NCBI GenBank assembly: GCA_905373785.1
Contig: CAJPUK010000046.1
Coordinates: forward strand, 1 to 14,787
Length of the DNA stretch: 14,787 nt
From: an uncultured Johnsonella sp.
GTDB taxonomy: Bacteria > Bacillota > Clostridia > Lachnospirales > Lachnospiraceae
Reading direction: 5' to 3'
Positions 1-7,599 of the stretch are shown here, one piece after another (position 1 is the first letter of the stretch; every line of letters starts with the position of its first letter). A model generated the notes under the pieces. That model searched no databases. It was given only the letters and a program-made list of their open reading frames with translations, and was not told the origin of the DNA. The position numbers and the translations under genes were made by a program.

Positions 1-675
1 TTCCCCAATCTTCCGGTAATTGCCGGAAATGTAGCTACTGCTGAGGGAACAAAGGCATTGATTGATGCCGGAGCGGACTGCGTAAAGGTAGGTATAGGTC
101 CCGGCTCTATATGCACAACCAGAGTTATTGCAGGTATAGGTGTACCTCAAATATCGGCAGTTATGGAGTGTTTCTCCGTTGCCAAAGAATACGGCATCCC
201 TATAATCGCTGACGGCGGCATCAAATACTCAGGAGATGTTACCAAAGCACTGGCTGCCGGCGGAAATATTTGTATGATGGGTTCACTTTTTGCCGGCTGT
301 GATGAATCACCCGGAGACTTTGAGTTATTCCAAGGTCGTAAGTATAAGGTATACAGGGGTATGGGCTCACTTGCTGCAATGGAAAGCGGAAGCAAGGACA
401 GATACTTCCAAGCCGATGCCAAAAAACTCGTTCCCGAGGGAGTAGAGGGAAGAGTTGCCTATAAGGGTATGGTAGAAGATACCATCTATCAATTACTTGG
501 AGGACTCCGCTCAGGTATGGGATACTGCGGAGCGAAAGACATACCGACATTGCAGGAAACTGCCGGATTCGTAAAAATAAGTGCCGCTTCCCTTAGAGAA
601 AGCCATCCTCATGATATACACATAACCAAGGAAGCGCCTAACTACTCTCCTGATGATAATAAAGGAGTACTTTAA
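1..675 (+). CDS. guaB: IMP dehydrogenase, C-terminal part (cut by window start)
   Basis: IMP dehydrogenase oxidises IMP to XMP with NAD+, the first committed step of guanine nucleotide synthesis in the cytosol. The reading frame is open from base 1 (FPNLPVIAGNVATAEGT), so the gene begins upstream; 224 codons are present of the roughly 480-500 usual for the family. The catalytic loop GPGSICTTR is intact, with its nucleophilic cysteine encoded at 112-114. It is followed by the phosphate-binding segment (IADGGIKYSGD), the GSLFAG loop, and the mobile flap with the Arg-Tyr pair (KDRYFQ). The C-terminal end looks normal. The CBS regulatory domains, if present, would lie in the missing N-terminal half. 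The next gene starts three bases after the stop, so the two are probably co-transcribed. The identification is secure. Confidence 0.97.
   Translation, partial: FPNLPVIAGNVATAEGTKALIDAGADCVKVGIGPGSICTTRVIAGIGVPQISAVMECFSVAKEYGIPIIADGGIKYSGDVTKALAAGGNICMMGSLFAGCDESPGDFELFQGRKYKVYRGMGSLAAMESGSKDRYFQADAKKLVPEGVEGRVAYKGMVEDTIYQLLGGLRSGMGYCGAKDIPTLQETAGFVKISAASLRESHPHDIHITKEAPNYSPDDNKGVL
663..667 (+). promoter_or_regulatory. Ribosome binding site for the TTG start of apbE
   Basis: AGGAG lies inside the last codons of guaB, 11 bases before TTG at 679. The first methionine codon in the apbE frame comes only after more than 220 codons, so this site supports initiation at TTG and suggests translational coupling with guaB. 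Confidence 0.7.
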
Positions 676-678
676 AAG

Positions 679-1695
679 TTGAATTTTAATATTAAAAAAA
701 ATGAGCTTATAAGATATATATTTGCACTGCTTAGCCTATGCCTGATATTTGCCACAGCTTACCTTTTAAATAAAAAACAAAACTTCGAGCCTATATCAGA
801 TACAAGCTTTGCACTTGATACCTTCGTAAATATTACTATATATGATTCAAAAGATAAGCAAATACTTGACTCTGCACTTGAGCTTTGTAATTACTACGAA
901 GATATATTTTCGGCACATAGAGAAAGCAGTGAGCTTTATAAGCTTAACCACAGAACTTCAGACAGTGTTAAAATAAGCGATGACTTGGCGGATTTAATAA
1001 AAAAAGGCTTATATTACAGCAAACTCAGCAACGGAAGTTTTGACATAAGCATAGAGCCGGTCAAAGAGCTTTGGGATTTTAAATCCGAGCATCCTTCACT
1101 TCCTGATGAAAGTGCTTTGGCAGCCGCAGTTAAGGCGGTTGATTATACAGCTATCAGCTTATCAGGAAATACTGTTACTTTTAGCAATCCCAACACAAGA
1201 ATAGACCTTGGAGCTATAGCTAAGGGCTATATAGCTGATAAGATCAAGGACTATCTTATATCCAAAGGAGTAAAAAGTGCTATTATTAACTTAGGGGGCA
1301 ATGTCCTTTGCGTGGGTAAGAAACCTAACGGAGAAGACTTTAACGTAGGGCTTCAAATGCCATTTGCCAAGAGAGAGGAAACTATCGGTGTTGTAAAGGG
1401 AAGTGATCTTTCCGTAGTTACCTCCGGAGTTTATGAAAGGTTTATAGAAGTCGACGGTAAAGAATATCACCACATACTTAACCCAAAAACCGGCTATCCT
1501 TATGAAAACGGACTTTTGGGAGTCAGCATAGTTTCAAAATACTCTGTAGACGGAGACGCCCTAAGTACAAGCTGCTTTGCACTCGGACTTGATAAGGGCA
1601 TAGAACTTTTAGACAGCATAGAGGGCGTATACGGGTATTTTATATTGGATGACCTTAGTGTAGTACCTTCCTCAAATGCACCGGTATTGGAATAA
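679..1695 (+). CDS. apbE: FAD:protein FMN transferase (ApbE family), membrane-anchored
   Basis: ApbE enzymes attach FMN from FAD to a threonine or serine of target flavoproteins, such as subunits of RNF/NQR redox pumps and secreted flavoproteins, in a Mg2+-dependent reaction outside the membrane. The 338-residue protein has one N-terminal hydrophobic segment (about residues 12-30). The cysteine in it does not sit in a good lipobox, so an uncleaved anchor is likelier than a lipoprotein. Family motifs are present: DLGAIAKGY (176-184), INLGGN (203-208), HHILNPKTGYP (264-274) and the metal-binding DGDALST (291-297). Length is normal. It follows guaB with a three-base gap and starts at TTG, and a terminator begins two bases after the stop. 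The target flavoprotein is not in this window. Confidence 0.95.
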   Translation: MNFNIKKNELIRYIFALLSLCLIFATAYLLNKKQNFEPISDTSFALDTFVNITIYDSKDKQILDSALELCNYYEDIFSAHRESSELYKLNHRTSDSVKISDDLADLIKKGLYYSKLSNGSFDISIEPVKELWDFKSEHPSLPDESALAAAVKAVDYTAISLSGNTVTFSNPNTRIDLGAIAKGYIADKIKDYLISKGVKSAIINLGGNVLCVGKKPNGEDFNVGLQMPFAKREETIGVVKGSDLSVVTSGVYERFIEVDGKEYHHILNPKTGYPYENGLLGVSIVSKYSVDGDALSTSCFALGLDKGIELLDSIEGVYGYFILDDLSVVPSSNAPVLE

Positions 1696-1696
1696 A

Positions 1697-1754
1697 TTTG
1701 CTTATAAAAAAGACCAACCAAGTCCCTCTTGGAAGGTCTTTTTTTATAAGCAAA
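1697..1754. terminator. Bidirectional intrinsic terminator after apbE
   Basis: A nearly perfect inverted repeat. The inner stem is AAGACC-AA-CCAAG, loop TCCCT, then CTTGG-AA-GGTCTT. The outer arms are TTTGCTTATAAAAAA and its complement with one extra T. On the + strand the GC-rich stem is followed by seven T; on the - strand the complementary A run supplies six T. It ends the guaB-apbE unit and could also stop transcripts arriving from the converging transporter operon. Confidence 0.9.
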
Positions 1755-1812
1755 CTTATCATCATATAAACTCACTTATTTTTATACTTCAATATACCGT
1801 CTCAACAAGCTT

Positions 1813-1837
1813 TTTTAATAGTTAGCACCTATTAAAA
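1813..1837. repeat. Nine-base perfect inverted repeat
   Basis: The arms TTTTAATAG (1813-1821) and CTATTAAAA (1829-1837) are separated by seven bases. The stem is AT-rich and has no T tail, so a terminator role is weak. Function unknown. Confidence 0.5.
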
Positions 1838-1895
1838 CTTAATACACAGTATAAGAACCGCTGCATTATTTAAATTACTGAAACTTCCCATACCT

Positions 1896-1993
1896 AAAAT
1901 TGAATCAGTACATTGAAACTTCGACATTTCAGCTAATAAAACCATTATTTTGTTAGCTGAAGTATTGAATTTTTAATATACTGACCAAAGTTT
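1896..1993. repeat. Long imperfect palindrome of about 98 bases
   Basis: The inner stem is TTCAGCTAATAAAA (1928-1941) against 1948-1961 with one T-G pair and a six-base loop, CCATTA. The pairing continues outward: 1904-1930 match 1959-1985 with only scattered mismatches and wobble pairs, and a short further match reaches 1896/1993. The result is an imperfect hairpin with a stem near 37 base pairs, unusual for a terminator and lacking a T tail. It could be a MITE-like or other palindromic repeat unit, or a structured RNA. Confidence 0.6.
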
Positions 1994-2010
1994 GAGTCAT
2001 ATATTAAAAA
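1970..2010. repeat. Second inverted repeat sharing an arm with the long palindrome
   Basis: TTTTTAATATA (1970-1980) is perfectly complementary to TATATTAAAAA (2000-2010). TGAC/GTCA continue the stem past one bulged C, leaving a 10-base loop. Bases 1970-1985 are also the distal arm of the 1896-1993 palindrome, so the two hairpins exclude each other. It lies just downstream of the last transporter gene on the - strand. Confidence 0.65.
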
Positions 2011-2023
2011 GCATTACAGTTTT

Positions 2024-3007
2024 TTAACTATTTATACTCTCTGCATTATGGCAGGCAACCCTATGTCCGCCCTCAATATCCCTAAGTTTAGGGCATTCTT
2101 TTTCACAGATCTTAGTTTTATATATACATCTTGGAGCAAAGCGACAGGCATTTGAGTCGGTAAATACTTGTGATACCTCTCCTGAAATTTTCACCTTTTC
2201 CTTTATATTCTTTTTTGACGGATCGGGGCTTGGGACAGCTGAAAGCAAAGCCTTTGTATAAGGGTGTAGAGGCTTTTTGAACAAACTCTTACTGTTTGCA
2301 ATCTCAACCAAAGAACCAAGATACATAACCCCTATTCTATTACTTATATACCTTACCATAGAAAGATCATGGGCTGTAAAAAGGTAGGTAAGCCCGAATT
2401 CTTTTTGCAAGTCCTGAAGCATATTTACCACCTGTGCCTGAATTGACACATCAAGTGCCGCTATAGGCTCATCACACATGATAAATTCAGGATTTACCAG
2501 TAAGGCTCTGGCAATACCTATCCTCTGTCTTTGCCCTCCTGAAAACTCATAGGGGAATTTTATCAAATCATACTCACTCATACCGACTTTATTAAGTATA
2601 AGCTTGATTCTTTCATACATATCACTCTTTTTGATCTTAAGGTTCTTAAGCGGCTCACTTAAAATCTCTTCCACATTCCAAAAAGGATTTAGAGAAGAAT
2701 AAGGATCCTGAAATATTATTTGCATACTGTTTTTTACTGATTTGATTTTATTTGATTTTCTATCAGTAATATCCTCGCCCTTATAATATATCTTGCCGGC
2801 AGTAGGCTCATACATCCTTATAAGGGTTTTTCCCAGTGTGGACTTACCGCAGCCGGACTCTCCTACCAAACCGAAGGTTTCACCCTTATATATCTCAAGA
2901 TCGATATCATCTACCGCTCTGATATACTTCTTTTTTCCTCCTAAAAAAGAACTGACCGGAAAATACTTCTTTAAGCCCTTTGCAGATATCAATACATTAT
3001 TTTCCAT
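2024..3007 (-). CDS. dppF: Oligopeptide/dipeptide ABC transporter ATPase (DppF/OppF type)
   Basis: One of two nucleotide-binding subunits that power peptide import at the inner face of the membrane. With the start at 3007 it has 327 residues and carries Walker A GESGCGKS (49-56), a Q-loop (IIFQDPYSSLNP), the signature FSGGQRQR, Walker B (IMCDEPIAALD) and the H-loop (LFTAHDLS). The C-terminal oligopeptide-transporter extension has the cysteine spacing CRFAPRC-x6-C followed by two more cysteines, which in related ATPases can hold an iron-sulfur cluster. An in-frame ATG at 3046 was not chosen, because AGGAGGC sits six bases before the ATG at 3007. The chosen start overlaps the end of the upstream ATPase gene by 11 bases, which suggests translational coupling. 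Confidence 0.94.
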   Translation of the reverse strand: MENNVLISAKGLKKYFPVSSFLGGKKKYIRAVDDIDLEIYKGETFGLVGESGCGKSTLGKTLIRMYEPTAGKIYYKGEDITDRKSNKIKSVKNSMQIIFQDPYSSLNPFWNVEEILSEPLKNLKIKKSDMYERIKLILNKVGMSEYDLIKFPYEFSGGQRQRIGIARALLVNPEFIMCDEPIAALDVSIQAQVVNMLQDLQKEFGLTYLFTAHDLSMVRYISNRIGVMYLGSLVEIANSKSLFKKPLHPYTKALLSAVPSPDPSKKNIKEKVKISGEVSQVFTDSNACRFAPRCIYKTKICEKECPKLRDIEGGHRVACHNAESINS

Positions 3008-4007
3008 ATTTTTGCCTCCTAAAAGCATGTTCAAGTTCTTCTTCATTCAGAAAACACATGGAAGTATGCGTTTTACTAAAAGCTTTTAAGGGCGGTCTTT
3101 TACTGCTACATATATCCATTCTAAACTCACAGCGCTCTGCAAACGGACAACCCTTTGGCGGATCTATAAGCGATGGCGGAAATCCCTCTATGGACTTAAG
3201 CCTTTCACCCTCATCCATATCTATACTCGGTATAGCCTGTAAAAGAGCCATAGTATAGGGGTGTTTAGGCTTATAGAATATTTCTTCTATACTTCCCGTT
3301 TCCATAACCAAACCTCCGTACATTATTACAACCCTGTCACAGGTTTCAGCCACAACTCCCAGATCATGAGTAATAAGTATTACAGAAGTACCGGCATCCT
3401 TTGACATGGTCTTTATCAAATCAAGTACCTGTGCCTGTATAGTAACATCCAAGGCAGTTGTAGGCTCATCTGCAATAAGTAGTTTAGGATTACAGGAAAG
3501 TGCCATGGCTATAAGCACTCTTTGTCTCATACCCCCTGAAAATTCATGCGGATACCTTTTTGAACTTTCTTTAGGAAAGGGAATACCCACCCTCTCAAGC
3601 ATCTCAAGTGCTTTTTCCCCGGCTTCTTTTTTTGAAAGGGCACTGTTTCTTACTATAACCTCTTCAAGCTGCTTACCGACTCTTATAACCGGATTGAGAG
3701 CAGTCATGGGATCTTGAAAAATCATGGTAATATCCTTACCCCTGATTTTTTGATACTCCCTTTCGCTTAAGTTATTTAAGTTTTTATCTCCCAGACTAAT
3801 AACATCCGCACTTAATGAAGCATTATCCGGAAGTATGCCGATAACAGCCTTCATAGCAACTGACTTACCGCTTCCCGACTCACCTACTATACCTACTATC
3901 TCGCCTTCATTTACCTCTATATCTACTCCTCGTACCGCATGAACCTTTCTTTCTCTGCTCTTAAATACTACTGCTAAGTTTTTTACTTTTAACACTTTAT
4001 CAGACAT
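2997..4007 (-). CDS. dppD: Oligopeptide/dipeptide ABC transporter ATPase (DppD/OppD type)
   Basis: The partner nucleotide-binding subunit of the importer, 336 residues, normal for the family. Visible motifs are Walker A GESGSGKS (42-49), Q-loop IFQDPMTALNP (Q98), signature FSGGMRQR (156-163), Walker B LLIADEPTTALD (176-187) and H-loop LITHDLG (H214). The C-terminal region has the oligopeptide/dipeptide extension with CPFAERC, a cysteine seven residues later and a fourth cysteine near the end (TSMCF), matching the spacing in its partner subunit. The start at 4007 has AGGAG upstream and overlaps the end of the permease gene by eight bases. The FSGGM signature in place of LSGGQ is common in this subfamily. 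It pairs with the product of the next gene as a heterodimer. Confidence 0.95.
   Translation of the reverse strand: MSDKVLKVKNLAVVFKSRERKVHAVRGVDIEVNEGEIVGIVGESGSGKSVAMKAVIGILPDNASLSADVISLGDKNLNNLSEREYQKIRGKDITMIFQDPMTALNPVIRVGKQLEEVIVRNSALSKKEAGEKALEMLERVGIPFPKESSKRYPHEFSGGMRQRVLIAMALSCNPKLLIADEPTTALDVTIQAQVLDLIKTMSKDAGTSVILITHDLGVVAETCDRVVIMYGGLVMETGSIEEIFYKPKHPYTMALLQAIPSIDMDEGERLKSIEGFPPSLIDPPKGCPFAERCEFRMDICSSKRPPLKAFSKTHTSMCFLNEEELEHAFRRQKYGK
3014..3020 (-). promoter_or_regulatory. Ribosome binding site deciding the dppF start
   Basis: AGGAGGC on the - strand, six bases before ATG at 3007. It lies inside the 3' end of the upstream ATPase gene and favours the shorter start over the in-frame ATG at 3046. 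Confidence 0.8.
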
Positions 4008-4869
4008 CTTTTTCTCCTGACATTACGGCAGGTTCGGCAAACACACGAAGTACCTCACCAAGTTTATTAAACGAAAATACCGTCAATATTATAAGTATGC
4101 CGGGTATAACAGCCATATAAGGGGCTTTTTGTAAAAATTTTTGAGCATTTTGAAGCAGACTCCCCCAACTTGACATAGGTGCGGCTATACCTCTGCCAAG
4201 GAAACTTAAAGCACTTTCTACCATTATGGAAGAGGCTATGGCTGCTGTCGATGCCGTAATCATAGTCGGAAGTACCGCAGGCAATATATGTGAATACATG
4301 ACCTTCCACGGGCTTATCCCTATAAATTCGGCATACTTTACATAATCCCTCTCTTTTATCGAAAGCACCTCGGAGCGTACAAGCCTTGCTATTTCCATCC
4401 AGCTAAGCAGTCCTATTACAAGTATCAGCGATATAAAGCCTCGTCCGAACACCATTCCCACTACCATAACCATTACAATCCAAGGAATTGCCGAAAGCAC
4501 ATCTACAGCCCTCATAAGTATAGAGTCAACTATGCCGCCAAAGTAGCCTGATATCATTCCGATAAGTATGCCTATAAAAATAGAGGTAAACATAGCCAAA
4601 ACCCCTACTGCAAGGGAAACTCTTCCACCATACAAAACCCTTATAAAGTAGTCCCTGCCTATATCATCTGTTCCGAACCAGTGCATGGCAGAAGGAGCTT
4701 TAAGACTTCCTGTAACATCTATGGCATTGGGGTCTATATTTATAAATATAACAAATATACTTATAAGCACAATTATAAGCACATACACTAATGCAAACAG
4801 TGCCTGTTTATTGCTTTTTAATTCAAAAACCAGATTGTCAAGTCTTCTGTTTCTTTGTTTTAACTTCAT
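4000..4869 (-). CDS. dppC: Peptide ABC transporter permease (DppC/OppC type)
   Basis: The second membrane subunit of the peptide importer, 289 residues. A cytoplasmic basic N-terminus is followed by one hydrophobic segment (about 24-44), an external region containing the family motif HWFGTDDIGRDYF, and then five more hydrophobic segments in the binding-protein-dependent transport domain. The cytoplasmic coupling loop (EFIGISPWKVMYSHILP) is the EAA-type motif that contacts the ATPases. The start at 4869 has AAAAGAGG about seven bases upstream. The 26-base gap to the preceding permease gene and eight-base overlap with the next ATPase gene place it in one operon. Confidence 0.95.
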   Translation of the reverse strand: MKLKQRNRRLDNLVFELKSNKQALFALVYVLIIVLISIFVIFINIDPNAIDVTGSLKAPSAMHWFGTDDIGRDYFIRVLYGGRVSLAVGVLAMFTSIFIGILIGMISGYFGGIVDSILMRAVDVLSAIPWIVMVMVVGMVFGRGFISLILVIGLLSWMEIARLVRSEVLSIKERDYVKYAEFIGISPWKVMYSHILPAVLPTMITASTAAIASSIMVESALSFLGRGIAAPMSSWGSLLQNAQKFLQKAPYMAVIPGILIILTVFSFNKLGEVLRVFAEPAVMSGEKDV

Positions 4870-4895
4870 TAAAAATCCTCTTTTGCACTTTATAA

Positions 4896-5852
4896 TCAGT
4901 TTTTACCAAGCTTTATCCTCGGATCAACTATGCAATACAGTATATCCGATAAAAGATTGCCTATTATTACAAGACTTCCTGACAGCACAAGCACAGCCAT
5001 AACTATAGGATAATCCATGGCTTCCACTGCCTTAACAAAATAAAGCCCTATTCCGGGCCAGGAAAATACGGTCTCTGTAATTACCGCACCGGTTACCAAT
5101 AAAGGCAGTGCCATACCAAGCTTGGTAACCAACGGAAGCAATACATTTTTGGCAACATGCTTAAAAAGTATCTCGCTCTTTCCTGCACCGAAAGCCTTTT
5201 GTACCAACACATAGTCTTCTTTTAGCTGACTTATGGCAGATGCCCTTACATACCTCGTAAGGTCGGGTAAAAATGCTATAATCAAAACTATGTAGGGCAT
5301 AAAAAAGTGCCTCAAATAATCTGTCAAAGAATCTTCTTTTCCTATTGTATGCATACCTAAAAGCGGAAAAATCTTAAACTTATAGCCTAAAAAATATATC
5401 ATTATCATTCCAATCCAAAAGGTAGGTACAGCAAGACCTATTGAACAAAATCCGTCTATAAGTTTATCCTGCCATTTATTTCTATTATTAGCCGCAACAA
5501 GTCCAAGAATTATTGCCAGAATATAGGCGGTAAGATAAGAGGGCAAAACAAGTTTTGCCGTTGCCGGAATACGGATTTTCAAATCATATTTTATACTTGT
5601 ATGAGACAGGAGAGAGTTACCGAACTCTCCCCTGCAAATATTTTTTAACCACCTTATATACTGTATGTGCATAGGATCATTTAACCCGTACTCTTCCCTT
5701 ATTGCTTCCCTCTCCTGATTAGTCATCTTGCTGTTGGTCATGGAATCAACCACATCATAAGGAGCTATGTGCATTAATGAAAAACATATAAGTGTGATTA
5801 AAAACAGTAATGGTACTGCCTGAGCAATACGTTTAATTATATACTTTAACAT
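4896..5852 (-). CDS. dppB: Peptide ABC transporter permease (DppB/OppB type)
   Basis: The first membrane subunit of the importer, 318 residues. It opens with the typical KYIIKRIAQAVPLLFLITLICF membrane segment, then a long external loop with the family pattern YGLNDPMHIQYIRWLKN and GEFGNSL. Further hydrophobic segments follow, with the EAA-type coupling loop KAFGAGKSEILFKHVAKN. About six membrane spans can be traced. It begins eight bases after the stop of the binding-protein gene. Its ribosome binding site (AAGG, overlapping that stop) is weaker than those of its neighbours, so translation may depend on coupling. Confidence 0.95.
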   Translation of the reverse strand: MLKYIIKRIAQAVPLLFLITLICFSLMHIAPYDVVDSMTNSKMTNQEREAIREEYGLNDPMHIQYIRWLKNICRGEFGNSLLSHTSIKYDLKIRIPATAKLVLPSYLTAYILAIILGLVAANNRNKWQDKLIDGFCSIGLAVPTFWIGMIMIYFLGYKFKIFPLLGMHTIGKEDSLTDYLRHFFMPYIVLIIAFLPDLTRYVRASAISQLKEDYVLVQKAFGAGKSEILFKHVAKNVLLPLVTKLGMALPLLVTGAVITETVFSWPGIGLYFVKAVEAMDYPIVMAVLVLSGSLVIIGNLLSDILYCIVDPRIKLGKN

Positions 5853-5860
5853 CTTCTACC

Positions 5861-7462
5861 TTACTTGAATTTAAGCTTTGCCAAATCTCCGAATGTATAT
5901 ATAGGAACAAGCATAGCCTCGTCAGTATCTACATTGGACTTTGTGATCAAAGTTCTTAGGTTAGTACCGAGCGGATAATATATAGCCTCTTCAGATACAA
6001 GTCTTTGTACCTTTTTATATATTTCCTGACGCTTTGTATCATCTAAAGTAGCATTGCCCTCTGCAAAAAGATTATCGATCTCCTCACTGTGATAATTCAT
6101 TCTGTTATCCTTTTTAGATGAGAACATCATAGCGAAGGTGTCAGGGTCACTTCCCATAACATAACCGCCTATGAACATATCATACTCTGTGCTTTCAAGG
6201 TCATTGGTAGCCTTAATATAGCCTGCATCATTGGTTCCTGCAAGCTCCACCTCTATACCTACAGCCTTAAGCTCTGACTGTATTGCAAGAGCCATCTTTT
6301 CAAGCACCGGAGAATTACTTATATAGCAAAGCTTTAACTTGGTGGCTCCGCCTGCAACAAGCTCCTTAGCCTTATCTACATTCTGATCCCACTTTTCAAC
6401 ATCATCTGTGTAATACTTGTTGTCATATGGAAGGAAGGAATAACCGAGTTCATAGAAACTTTTATCGGTGTATGCCGCAAGCATTATCTCATCTCTGTTA
6501 AGCGCCTGTAAGATACCCTCACGATACTTCTTATCCTTCATAGAATCACAAGCAACATTAAGTCTTATATAAGGCACCCTTCCCTCACTGTAGTTATGAA
6601 TTGTAAAAGCTTCATTATCCTTATAAGGATCAAGCATATCAGGTGATGCTACATAGGCATCCGCCTCTCCACCCTGCATAGATAAGGTTGCAGTATCGGA
6701 CTTTTCTATAATTCTGTAAATAAGATTTTCTATATAGGGTTTACCCTTTACATAGTCGGGATTTGCCTTGAACTTAAGATACTCTCCGGTCTTATACTCT
6801 TCAAGTACATAAGGACCTGCACCGACTACCTTTTCTTCAAGCAGATTTATCTCTGTAGAAGACTTACCTTCAAATATATGCTTGGGTATTATACTAACCT
6901 CATCAGAAAGCATTTCCATAGCACTTGCACTTACTGACGGAAGTTTAAAAAGTACCGTTGTATCATCTACTTTTTCAAGCTCTATAGGCTTATCATCAAC
7001 AAAAAGATTCTGAGTTGTTGCGTTTATCTTATCATAGGTAAATACTATATCGTCCGCTGTCAGAGCCTCTCCATCACTCCATTTAAGCCCCTTTTTAAGC
7101 TTCATGGTATAGCTGAGACCGTCTTCTGAAGGCTCCATACTTTCGGCTAAAATATAATCAATAGTTCCGTCTCCGTATATATGATAAGCCGGCGCATATG
7201 CCGCATGGCAGGTCATCAGACTGTATCTGTCATCTGCGGTAAGCGGATTAAGTGTATTACCCAAATCTCCGTCTATTATGTAGGTAAATGTATCACTTGT
7301 TTGCGCCTGTGGCTGTTCGCCACCCTCACTGCCTTGAACCTCTGAACTTGCCGCCTGTGAATCACTTCCGCTTTCACCGGAAGTTGTGTTACCGCCTGAA
7401 CATGCCGCCACTAAAGCTGATACGGCAAATACTGACATAAGTGTTAATAGCCTTTTCTTCAT
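5861..7462 (-). CDS. Family 5 extracellular solute-binding lipoprotein (peptide importer)
   Basis: Captures the ligand outside the cell and delivers it to the permeases encoded just downstream. The 533-residue precursor has a lipoprotein signal (MKKRLL, hydrophobic core, VAAC with the lipidated Cys21). A low-complexity Ser/Gly/Gln/Glu linker (about 22-57) is followed by a family 5 binding-protein domain with patterns such as LKWSDGEALTADDIVFTYD, KIIPKHIF-like and GSDPDTFAMMF segments. Length is typical of DppA/OppA proteins. AGGAGG lies seven bases before the start and a strong promoter about 100 bases further up. The ligand cannot be read from sequence; di- or oligopeptide is most likely because both ATPases carry the peptide-type C-terminal extension, but nickel or other family-5 ligands remain possible. 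Confidence 0.94.
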   Translation of the reverse strand: MKKRLLTLMSVFAVSALVAACSGGNTTSGESGSDSQAASSEVQGSEGGEQPQAQTSDTFTYIIDGDLGNTLNPLTADDRYSLMTCHAAYAPAYHIYGDGTIDYILAESMEPSEDGLSYTMKLKKGLKWSDGEALTADDIVFTYDKINATTQNLFVDDKPIELEKVDDTTVLFKLPSVSASAMEMLSDEVSIIPKHIFEGKSSTEINLLEEKVVGAGPYVLEEYKTGEYLKFKANPDYVKGKPYIENLIYRIIEKSDTATLSMQGGEADAYVASPDMLDPYKDNEAFTIHNYSEGRVPYIRLNVACDSMKDKKYREGILQALNRDEIMLAAYTDKSFYELGYSFLPYDNKYYTDDVEKWDQNVDKAKELVAGGATKLKLCYISNSPVLEKMALAIQSELKAVGIEVELAGTNDAGYIKATNDLESTEYDMFIGGYVMGSDPDTFAMMFSSKKDNRMNYHSEEIDNLFAEGNATLDDTKRQEIYKKVQRLVSEEAIYYPLGTNLRTLITKSNVDTDEAMLVPIYTFGDLAKLKFK

Positions 7463-7505
7463 CCTTATTCCTCCTATTAATTCTATTACTATAATTTTTC
7501 TTTTC

Positions 7506-7526
7506 CCTCACAGCTTAACTGTCAGG
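7506..7526 (-). promoter_or_regulatory. Small hairpin in the transporter leader
   Basis: CCT-ACAG and CTGT-AGG arms, each interrupted by one mismatched base, enclose a five-base loop within the predicted 5' leader of the transporter mRNA. There is no T tail, so it is not a terminator. Any regulatory role is speculative. Confidence 0.3.
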
Positions 7527-7569
7527 ATTAAAAAGTATTATTAGTATACAAAAATATTCACACAGGCTT

Positions 7570-7598
7570 ATTATATACATATTTACCTAAAATTACAA
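7570..7598 (-). promoter_or_regulatory. Promoter of the peptide transporter operon
   Basis: On the - strand, TTGTAA (7593-7598) and a perfect TATAAT (7570-7575) are separated by 17 bases. This predicts a transcription start near 7563 and a leader of about 100 bases before the binding-protein gene. The -35 box lies immediately after the hsdR stop codon (7600-7602). Confidence 0.75.
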
Positions 7599-7599
7599 G

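Larger units (their letters stand above)
1755..2023. other. Non-coding gap between converging units, rich in inverted repeats
   Basis: No open frame with a ribosome binding site was found on either strand. The stretch is very AT-rich and holds three inverted-repeat structures, listed separately. No conventional terminator with a T tail was seen directly after the transporter operon's last gene. The sequence could be the remains of a small mobile repeat or a structured 3' untranslated region. Confidence 0.6.

Noticed and set aside
147..422. Antisense open frame inside guaB (and similar frames opposite apbE, hsdR, dppC and rloA)
   Set aside because: No ribosome binding site, low-complexity translations, and complete overlap with well-supported genes; they are by-products of the real coding frames.
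1928..1961. Inner hairpin as the terminator of the transporter operon
   Set aside because: Neither strand has a T run after the stem and the stem is AT-rich. The symmetrical hairpin at 1697-1754 is a far better terminator for both directions.
3008..3046. Longer start for the DppF-type ATPase at ATG 3046
   Set aside because: It would overlap the upstream ATPase gene by 50 bases and adds 13 residues outside the family fold. The AGGAGGC site clearly serves ATG 3007.
7476..7569. CodY or other global regulator box in the transporter leader
   Set aside because: AT-rich words such as AATATTTTTGTATA resemble such boxes only loosely, and the match is no better than expected in AT-rich DNA.
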